Source of the DNA: CAYQDB01 sp964416195
GTDB taxonomy: Bacteria > Zixibacteria > MSB-5A5 > GN15 > FEB-12
Direction of reading: 5' to 3'
NCBI GenBank assembly: GCA_964416195.1
Contig: CAYQDB010000039.1
Span: forward strand, 1 to 16,963
DNA: 16,963 bases
In this document: in pieces, positions 1-4,626 of the stretch
How positions within the stretch are numbered: position 1 is the first letter of the stretch
Layout: each line of letters opens with the position of its first letter
Made by a program: the position numbers and the translations under genes
Notes under the pieces: generated by a model
What the model saw: the letters and a program-made list of their open reading frames with translations, nothing else
The model's database searches: none
What the model was told of the DNA's origin: nothing

Positions 1-1
1 C

Positions 2-433
2 AGATTCATAGACCATATCCCTCGTTCCAGAAACGAAAAGTTGGCAGCTCTAATGCGAAGACTGAAGATCTGTGAAGAGCGTGGTGGCGGTATAGACAAA
101 GTCATCAATGCGGTAGAGCTATATCAGTTGCCGCCACCTCTTTTTGAGGAGGAATCCGAATTCGTCAGGGTCACATTGTTCGGTCCAAGATCTTTGGCCA
201 AAATGAATAAGCGGGAAAAAATCCGAGCTTGTTTTCAGCATTGTGTTCTGAAATATGTTTCCGGAGAATTCATGTCAAACCAGTCGCTACGAGGGCGTCT
301 TCAAATTGACAAAAAAAACTACTCTACTGCTTCCAGAATTATATCTGAAGCCGTCTCCGTTGGTCTACTCAAGGAGAAAGACCCCTCCAGTTCATCGAAA
401 AAGCTCACCCAATATGTTCCCTTCTGGGCCTAA
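2..433 (+). CDS. ATP-binding protein (AlbA/HATPase_c_4 family), C-terminal part
   Basis: This is the C-terminal end of a COG2865-type protein (N-terminal AlbA_2 domain, GHKL-like ATPase domain, winged-helix C-terminus), usually described as a putative transcriptional regulator or RecG-like ATP-binding protein. The frame is open from the first complete codon of the window, so the gene starts upstream; the TTG at 41 is internal. Visible family features are RNEKLAALMRRLKICEERGG followed by GIDKVI and the LPPPLFEEE...VRVTLFGP strand that closes the ATPase domain. A winged-helix-like tail follows, with the typical pattern MSNQSLRGRLQIDKKN...ASRIISEAVSVGLLKEKD and the common ending YVPFWA. The stop is TAA at 431. 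The DNA target and biological role cannot be told from this fragment. The next gene is 174 bases away, so this is probably a separate transcription unit. Confidence 0.8.
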   Translation, partial: RFIDHIPRSRNEKLAALMRRLKICEERGGGIDKVINAVELYQLPPPLFEEESEFVRVTLFGPRSLAKMNKREKIRACFQHCVLKYVSGEFMSNQSLRGRLQIDKKNYSTASRIISEAVSVGLLKEKDPSSSSKKLTQYVPFWA

Positions 434-607
434 TTGACGGATTGCTTTTATGTGACTCAGAAAAGCTGTTCTCTAACCAGGGAAGACTAAGTTGTTGCCA
501 CACAATAGAATTCATTCGGCCCTTTATGTGATCGTAAACTGCAAGGCCGGTGTGGCCGCAATCTCTGATCGCGGTTCACCTTCTATTTAGAAAGGAGGAA
601 TCAGCCT

Positions 608-1276
608 TTGCTCAAACACCACCCACTTCTGAGAGCAATAGCCATGAACATCATCGCATGGATACTTTTTCTGCTGGTACTTCTTGCCTTGTATTTCGCC
701 TGGCTCCGCGAATACCAAATGAATTGGGGGGCGACTGCCCAAGAGGTCAGCCGGTACATGGCGGGCGATGAATTACATGAGAATCCCAGGTTCGACGCAA
801 CTCGGGCGGTGCAAATTAATGCGACCCCTGAACAAATTTGGCCATGGATAGTCCAAATGGGTTACAAGAGAGCAGGCTTCTACGGCTTTGACAAGTTGGA
901 TAACGGAGGTATTCCCAGCGCTGAACGTATCATCCCTGAATACCAGAACTTGAAAGTTGGTGATTCTATACCAAGTGGTGAATACACTCGTGGGGAACAC
1001 AAAGGTGAGCTATTCTATTTGTTGGAAGTGGTTGAAATGGAGCCTCACGAATCTATGCTCTGGGTTTTCCTAGGGACTCCCTGGATAGGGGCTACCTGGT
1101 CGTGGGGTTTATACAGAGTCGATGATAAACATACTATACTTGTTTCCCGTTTACGCCAGAGTTACACCTTCGACTCATTTGAGGCCATTATTGCGTGGTC
1201 TTTTATCGATACAATCGAGATACTAATGATGCGCACCACCTTGCTTGGAATAAAGCGGCGAGCGGAAAACATGTGA
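608..1276 (+). CDS. Membrane-anchored SRPBCC-family protein
   Basis: A 222-residue protein with one N-terminal hydrophobic helix (about residues 10-30) followed by an SRPBCC (START/polyketide-cyclase-like) ligand-binding fold. The recognisable family segment is NATPEQIWPWIVQMGYKRAG followed by FYGFDKLDN, then a conserved-looking strand EVVEMEPHESMLWVF. Proteins of this shape bind hydrophobic ligands, but no ligand or reaction can be named here. The start is TTG at 608, chosen because a strong Shine-Dalgarno AAAGGAGG (591-598) lies 9 bases upstream. An ATG at 644 would begin directly at the membrane helix and is the alternative. The helix near the N-terminus suggests inner-membrane anchoring. 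A small membrane protein follows after about 65 bases, then an acetyltransferase, possibly as one transcript. Confidence 0.75.
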   Translation: MLKHHPLLRAIAMNIIAWILFLLVLLALYFAWLREYQMNWGATAQEVSRYMAGDELHENPRFDATRAVQINATPEQIWPWIVQMGYKRAGFYGFDKLDNGGIPSAERIIPEYQNLKVGDSIPSGEYTRGEHKGELFYLLEVVEMEPHESMLWVFLGTPWIGATWSWGLYRVDDKHTILVSRLRQSYTFDSFEAIIAWSFIDTIEILMMRTTLLGIKRRAENM

Positions 1277-1343
1277 GTAGTCCTATGACATTGACTCATT
1301 GGTTATCCTCGGTATTTTTGAAGCAAAAGAGAGTTGGATCAAT

Positions 1344-1676
1344 ATGGTTGAAAAAGGTAGCGTAGTCACATCCGAGAATAAGATCAAGACGTATAGATGG
1401 TTCTTCTACATAAGTCTGTTACAATTACTGGCGTTCTTCATAGTCCCCGCACTTGTGTTTCCTATTAGATTGGTATTTCATATCGAGATTATTTCTGCTC
1501 TGACACTGGGACTTGTTGTCGCTCTGTTTTTCCTTTTGGTAAACGTGTGTGGTCTCTACATTGATAAGAGTCGGCGGTCACTTTATGTCTCAATGCTCAT
1601 CATTATTGGCTTGTGGTTTCTGTGGGCTGTAATCTCTTGGTCATTCATAGAACATATGGACTATCTGCTTCGATAA
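1344..1676 (+). CDS. Small three-helix integral membrane protein, unknown function
   Basis: A 110-residue, strongly hydrophobic protein. I see three likely transmembrane helices: about residues 17-39 (FFYISLLQLLAFFIVPALVF), 44-68 (ISALTLGLVVALFFLLVNVC) and 79-102 (MLIIIGLWFLWAVISWSF). Short charged ends (EKGSVVTSENKIKTYR, DKSRRS) flank them. I chose ATG 1344; the frame stays open up to a TTG at 1299, which would add 15 residues with no better ribosome-binding site, and the SD at 1344 is weak. I do not recognise a family. It sits between the SRPBCC protein and the GNAT gene, and a palindromic repeat begins 11 bases after its stop. Confidence 0.6.
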   Translation: MVEKGSVVTSENKIKTYRWFFYISLLQLLAFFIVPALVFPIRLVFHIEIISALTLGLVVALFFLLVNVCGLYIDKSRRSLYVSMLIIIGLWFLWAVISWSFIEHMDYLLR

Positions 1677-1687
1677 GGAAAGTCAGT

Positions 1688-1715
1688 AGTAGGGAAGGTC
1701 TCCCCGAGACCTGCC
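1688..1715. repeat. Palindromic REP-like element, AGGTCTC/GAGACCT type
   Basis: Inverted repeat AGGTCTC (1696-1702) / GAGACCT (1706-1712) with a CCC loop, preceded by GTAGGGA. A close relative lies on the opposite strand at 11061-11086, where the minus strand reads GTAGGACAGGTCTCGCCGAG and continues ACCTGC. Two copies in unrelated intergenic places make this a dispersed element and not a gene-specific terminator, although it could end transcription of the membrane-protein gene. Confidence 0.6.
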
Positions 1716-1738
1716 ACTTGATTCTCTGGACGGTGACA

Positions 1739-2272
1739 ATGTTAATTCGCGATGAGTCCTTTGAAGTGCGAACCATTACCCAAGATGATTTGGGTGCAGT
1801 CCTCGATGTGTACCGACAGTGTGAGGACTTCTTGACGATGGGACCGGAGCCGACCGCATCTATGGCGGTGGTGCTTAAGGATATTGAGATTTCGCAGCGT
1901 GACGGCGGCGTTTTCTGTGGTGTTTACGCTGCGGATGGAACCATGATTGGCGTTGTCGCTTTCGCACCGAGCAACTTTAAGGGGGATCATCATAGAGCCT
2001 TCCTTTCTCTTCTCATGATCGGAGCACCTTTTCGCCGACAGGGGATAGGGACGACGATCGTCAAACTGATTGAGAATGAGATCAGGAAGGATACACAGGT
2101 AAAAGCGATTCTAACGGCGGTTCAAGTGAACAATCTTCAGGCATTGCGATTCTGGCAGAAGAATGGCTACCGTATTGTCGGAGGACCAGAACTGCAACCT
2201 GATCAAACCACCACATTTCATCTGCAAAAGGACTATAACCAGTTCGGTAGGTCAAGCCAACTTGGGGCTTGA
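1739..2272 (+). CDS. GNAT-family N-acetyltransferase
   Basis: A 177-residue protein of the GNAT superfamily, which transfers an acetyl group from acetyl-CoA to an amine. The acetyl-CoA binding motif A is clear: LLMIGAPFRRQGIGTTIVKL, with the Q/RxxGxG/A signature at RRQGIG (about residues 99-104). Motif B follows as AVQVNNLQALRFWQKNGYRI (NxxAxxFWxKxGY). The N-terminal strand FEVRTITQDDLGAVLDVYRQ fits the fold. ATG 1739 is chosen because the family begins just before this strand; the frame is open upstream from 1613, but that would encode part of the neighbouring membrane gene's 3' end and a repeat. The SD is weak. The last ten residues (QFGRSSQLGA) and the stop codon come from a dispersed repeat (2240-2276), so the native C-terminus was probably near DYN. 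The substrate cannot be predicted. Confidence 0.85.
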   Translation: MLIRDESFEVRTITQDDLGAVLDVYRQCEDFLTMGPEPTASMAVVLKDIEISQRDGGVFCGVYAADGTMIGVVAFAPSNFKGDHHRAFLSLLMIGAPFRRQGIGTTIVKLIENEIRKDTQVKAILTAVQVNNLQALRFWQKNGYRIVGGPELQPDQTTTFHLQKDYNQFGRSSQLGA

Positions 2273-2276
2273 CATT
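2240..2276. repeat. REP-like element copy A, encodes the GNAT C-terminal tail
   Basis: A 37-base sequence matching 3270-3306 at 34 of 37 positions. It contains GTAGGTC at 2247-2253 and the inverted repeat GTCAAGCC (2251-2258) / GGCTTGAC (2266-2273). It lies inside the end of the GNAT frame, giving residues QFGRSSQLGA and the TGA stop at 2270. Confidence 0.85.
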
Positions 2277-2434
2277 TTGCTTGAATCGGATACCTGTCCA
2301 TTGTATCCTTGTCTGTGTCTAAGTTACGGCGATATTACACCGGGTACCCCAAAACTCTGCTGAGGGTACATAACATAGATCACTGACTGGTGGATTTGCA
2401 TTACATGACGTTTGGGAGTCATTATTAAAATACA

Positions 2435-2458
2435 CACGGCAGAGCTGTGGGCGACCTG
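2435..2458. repeat. Dispersed repeat CACRGCAGAGCYGTGGGCGACC, copy 1
   Basis: A 24-base sequence that recurs at 3740-3763 with 22 of 24 identities. The 5' part can form a short hairpin, CACGGC / GCTGTG around AGA. It lies about 50 bases ahead of the methyltransferase gene. The rest of the 2273-2504 gap shows no gene. Confidence 0.65.
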
Positions 2459-2490
2459 CTTCTTTGCCAATGACTGTGGAAGGTTTCTAA

Positions 2491-2507
2491 AGGAGGATTA
2501 AAGCCTG
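2491..2507 (+). promoter_or_regulatory. Shine-Dalgarno fixing a CTG start
   Basis: AAAGGAGG (2489-2496) is followed by an in-frame stop TAA at 2499-2501 and then CTG at 2505, 8 bases after the SD. The next ATG in frame is 90 bases downstream, inside conserved methyltransferase sequence. No ATG, GTG or TTG lies in frame between the stop and that ATG, so CTG is the only start that fits the SD. Confidence 0.65.
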
Positions 2508-3302
2508 CATAAACGCACTGCCGCGTTTTACGATCTAATACGTGATCGCTCAAAACGGCGTGATGTCAAATTCTACGTCGATGAGTGTAGCCGGATGCCC
2601 GGACAAGTCCTGGAAGTGGGCTGTGGCACAGGCAGCATTCTACTTCCCATCGCAGAAGCGGGTGTCACGATAACGGGTCTGGATCTGTCCGAGGCAATGC
2701 TGAACAGGTGCAGGGAAAAGTTGCATCTGGTAAGCCCAGAGGTGCGGGATAGGGTAACGTTGGTTAAGCAGAGCATGGTAGACCTTGACCTCAAGTCGAC
2801 ATTCGATATAGTTATCGCGCCTTTCAGGGTTTTCCAACACCTGATTGAAGTTAAAGACCAGATAGAGTGCCTTAACCGGATTCACGACCATCTTTCGCCC
2901 GGCGGTCGCCTCGTCTTCGATCTGGTCGCGGTAGATATGAAAAAGATGTCTGAATTGAGTGACGGTAAGGAGGAGGTTCTGTCGAAGACTTCCCTGGCAG
3001 ATGGCAGAAAACTGACATACTCGGGCTGTATAGCTGCAGCACACCCTTCCAACCAGTACAACGACGTCGAACTCATCTATTATGTGACGGACAAAGAAGG
3101 AACCACCGAGCGATTCGTGGACGCTTTCCCGTGGCGCTATTATTTCCGATACGAGGTGGAACACCTGCTTGCAAGATGCGGATTTCGGATCATCGACCAA
3201 TACGGCGACTTCGACTTGTCTCCCTTGGATGATAGCTCGGCAGAGATGATATTCGTCACCGAAAAACTTCAGTTCGGTAGGTCAAGCCCACTTGAAGCTT
3301 GA
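2505..3302 (+). CDS. Class I SAM-dependent methyltransferase
   Basis: A 265-residue methyltransferase of the Methyltransf_25/11 type. Motif I is GQVLEVGCGTGSILLPIAEA (about residues 33-52), followed by the acidic ligand-binding turn ITGLDLSEAML, then the motif IV region FDIVIAPFRVFQHL and the strand-loop HLSPGGRLVFDLV. I start it at CTG 2505 and not ATG 2595, because codons 2505-2594 encode HKRTAAFYDLIRDRSKRRDV and further residues, which is the FYD-L helix normally found ahead of motif I in this family. The last ten residues (QFGRSSPLEA) and the stop come from a dispersed repeat also found at the end of the GNAT gene. The C-terminal part FPWRYYFRYEVEHLLARCGF is family-like (HLLxxxGF). The methyl acceptor is unknown. 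CTG initiation could also be a damaged ATG. Confidence 0.82.
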   Translation: MHKRTAAFYDLIRDRSKRRDVKFYVDECSRMPGQVLEVGCGTGSILLPIAEAGVTITGLDLSEAMLNRCREKLHLVSPEVRDRVTLVKQSMVDLDLKSTFDIVIAPFRVFQHLIEVKDQIECLNRIHDHLSPGGRLVFDLVAVDMKKMSELSDGKEEVLSKTSLADGRKLTYSGCIAAAHPSNQYNDVELIYYVTDKEGTTERFVDAFPWRYYFRYEVEHLLARCGFRIIDQYGDFDLSPLDDSSAEMIFVTEKLQFGRSSPLEA

Positions 3303-3306
3303 CATT
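3270..3306. repeat. REP-like element copy B, encodes the methyltransferase C-terminal tail
   Basis: Matches 2240-2276 at 34 of 37 positions. GTAGGTC lies at 3277-3283 and the inverted repeat GTCAAGC (3281-3287) / GCTTGAC (3297-3303) forms the stem. It is read in the same phase as copy A and supplies QFGRSSPLEA plus the TGA stop at 3300. Confidence 0.85.
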
Positions 3307-3350
3307 CATTCTGCCACGCCGCGAGCCAGCGTGACATACGTTTTGTGGGC

Positions 3351-3370
3351 GGCAGACGTCCTCGTCTGCC
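3351..3370. repeat. Palindromic REP-like hairpin GGCAGACG/CGTCTGCC
   Basis: A perfect 8-bp inverted repeat with a TCCT loop, 38 bases ahead of the RAYT gene. Relatives with arms GGCAGATG/CATCTGCC lie at 10851-10870 and 14968-14987, differing by one covarying base pair. RAYT genes are commonly flanked by the REP hairpins they act on. Confidence 0.75.
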
Positions 3371-3650
3371 CCTTGATACAACCAGCTTAATTTAGTACAT
3401 TTGCATCATGGTACTGAGAAAGCGTTTATCCACACCTGGGCCGGCGATGGTCTTTGTCACGACAACCGTCAGAGAGTGGACGCCAGTTTTTGCAGATCCT
3501 ATCTGCGCCGAGGCAGCTCTAATCCAACTTGCTGAGTCTGTCGCTTTTTTCGGCCATGCTCTGACTGCCTACATCGTGATGCCGACCCATCTTCACGCGC
3601 TCGTGGGACTTGCGAATCTGCAACAGCTATCGCGGGTAATGCAGAGTTTT

Positions 3651-3714
3651 GTAGGTCAGGACTCTTGCAGTCCTGACAATTTAAATAGTCAGGAGCACAA
3701 GGCTCCTGACCTAC
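3651..3714. repeat. Paired inverted REP-like element (BIME-like) at the RAYT break point
   Basis: A 64-base element bounded by perfect 11-base inverted ends, GTAGGTCAGGA and TCCTGACCTAC. It contains two hairpins: GTCAGGACT (3655-3663) / AGTCCTGAC (3669-3677), and GTCAGGAGC (3688-3696) / GCTCCTGAC (3702-3710). The loops CTTGC and ACAAG are close to reverse complements. Its left edge is exactly where RAYT similarity stops. Confidence 0.85.
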
Positions 3715-3739
3715 TTTTTCTGTCACCCATAGGAGAATC

Positions 3740-3763
3740 CACAGCAGAGCCGTGGGCGACCTG
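3740..3763. repeat. Dispersed repeat CACRGCAGAGCYGTGGGCGACC, copy 2
   Basis: Same 24-base unit as 2435-2458 (22 of 24 identical), here 25 bases after the paired hairpin element and just ahead of the mnmG ghost. The stop of the RAYT reading frame falls at its end. Confidence 0.65.
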
Positions 3764-3776
3764 ATTTGTTAAGAGA

Positions 3777-3815
3777 ATGAAACATAAAGACTTTGACATA
3801 ATTGTAGGAGTAGGC
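3777..3815 (+). pseudogene. Ghost of the mnmG 5' end
   Basis: Codons from ATG 3777 read MKHKDFDIIVGVGH, against MKHNDFDIIVIGGGH at the start of the intact mnmG (4627). Over the first ten codons 9 of 10 residues agree, and all six nucleotide differences are at third positions, five of them synonymous. A few bases of upstream sequence also match (TAAGAGAATG against TAAGATAATG). After the glycine-rich stretch, which lacks one codon, similarity ends at the start of the secreted-protein gene. The reading frame ends at a TAA at 3876. I read it as a remnant of a divergent mnmG start. Confidence 0.6.
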
Positions 3816-3816
3816 C

Positions 3817-4554
3817 ATGAAAACCGTATCCTTCATCATAGCTATTGTCATAATGTGTGCGACTTTTATCGCTGGTAATGATCTCTTTATAATCGACAAA
3901 GATCTTGCTAGTACCTATAAGATCCTAGTACCAGGAGTGTTTGGTCGATCGGTTGTCCGTGATATTGATGGTCAGAAATGGTATGGTCTGTTTAATACGG
4001 ACAGCGGTTGTGTACTTGAAGAGGTTAAGATAAAAACCAAATCATGCCCCTCACCTTACAGTGGTCATCCCGGCGACACGAATTCGGTTTCGATAACAGT
4101 GGAGCACCCTTCGGAACTTCTACTCTTAATTCACAGTTTGCACGGGTTCGAATCAGGTTTGATATCAACCTACTTCACCGGAGATAGATTCATACAAGCT
4201 GGAGTAATCATAAGTCTTGGGAAAGAATACTCTCTTACGGCCTTAGGTCTGGTGACAGACATTGGTTGGCGCCACCCAGGTGATCTACCTACATTTGACT
4301 ATCGAGTCTTGCTCCTTAAATACCCATTTTCACGAAACGATCGCCAGATACTAATTCAACATCAGATTGCTGCGGCTGAGGATACTCCTTCTCTACTGTG
4401 GGCTGGTGACATAGATCGAGATGGTCAGATTGATCTCCTGCTTGATATATCCAACCATTATGCAGCGAGACACTACGCGCTGTACCTATCATCGGAAGCC
4501 GATGCCGGTGATTTGGTCAAGCCTGTTGCCGAACTGTTTATTGCTGGTTGTTGA
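3817..4554 (+). CDS. Secreted protein of unknown function with a calcium-loop-like motif
   Basis: A 245-residue protein with an N-terminal signal peptide (MKTVSFIIAIVIMCATFIAG), so probably exported. The mature part is mixed alpha/beta without a domain I can name firmly. Near the C-terminus is WAGDIDRDGQIDLLLDISNH (residues 195-214), a DxDxDGxxD loop (D198, D200, D202, D206) like those in EF-hand, dockerin or FG-GAP-type proteins, which suggests calcium binding. The chain ends FIAGC. ATG 3817 is supported by the SD AGGAG at 3806-3810, 6 bases upstream; this SD lies in what used to be the mnmG glycine-loop codons. The gene sits between the mnmG ghost and the true mnmG, so it looks inserted. 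Its third codon positions seem more A/T rich than in mnmG or parB, which would fit transfer, but I have not counted them. Confidence 0.7.
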   Translation: MKTVSFIIAIVIMCATFIAGNDLFIIDKDLASTYKILVPGVFGRSVVRDIDGQKWYGLFNTDSGCVLEEVKIKTKSCPSPYSGHPGDTNSVSITVEHPSELLLLIHSLHGFESGLISTYFTGDRFIQAGVIISLGKEYSLTALGLVTDIGWRHPGDLPTFDYRVLLLKYPFSRNDRQILIQHQIAAAEDTPSLLWAGDIDRDGQIDLLLDISNHYAARHYALYLSSEADAGDLVKPVAELFIAGC

Positions 4555-4587
4555 GAGAATGATGTTATCTCTTTCTTTAGCGAAAAG

Positions 4588-4610
4588 GCAGAACAGCTAA
4601 ATGGTTCTGC
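4588..4610 (+). other. Hairpin in the mnmG leader
   Basis: Inverted repeat GCAGAAC (4588-4594) / GTTCTGC (4604-4610) with a 9-base loop, 16 bases ahead of the mnmG start. It has no U-run, so a classical terminator is unlikely. It could be a leader structure or the end of the inserted segment. No second copy was noticed in the window. Confidence 0.4.
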
Positions 4611-4626
4611 TCTATAGGATAAGATA

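Larger units (their letters stand above)
3408..3764 (+). pseudogene. REP-associated tyrosine transposase (RAYT, Y1/HUH type), truncated
   Basis: The first 81 codons are a good match to RAYT transposases of the Y1_Tnp (IS200-like) superfamily: GPAMVFVTTTVREWTPVFAD, then FFGHALTAYIVMPTHLHALV with the HUH motif (H61-L-H63), then QLSRVMQSF. At codon 82 the sequence passes straight into a pair of inverted REP-like hairpins (3651-3714). The remaining 37 residues are translated repeat and flanking sequence with no family similarity. Intact members have roughly twice as many native residues and carry the catalytic tyrosine well after the HUH motif, so this copy lacks it and should be inactive. In the family, the enzyme cuts and joins single-stranded DNA at REP hairpins. 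A REP-like hairpin lies just upstream at 3351. Confidence 0.8.

Noticed and set aside
2640..3200. 186-codon open frame on the minus strand
   Set aside because: It lies opposite the methyltransferase gene, which has clear SAM-binding motifs; the antisense product shows no recognisable domain.
591..3306. Integron-type gene cassettes, because genes share leaders and 3' palindromic repeats
   Set aside because: The 3' repeats lack the GTTRRRY and RYYYAAC core sites of attC, and no integrase gene is present. I keep only the weaker cassette-like comment.
3426..3434. Perfect DnaA box TTATCCACA inside the RAYT remnant
   Set aside because: Isolated single copy within a former coding region, with no cluster around it; one chance 9-mer is not surprising.
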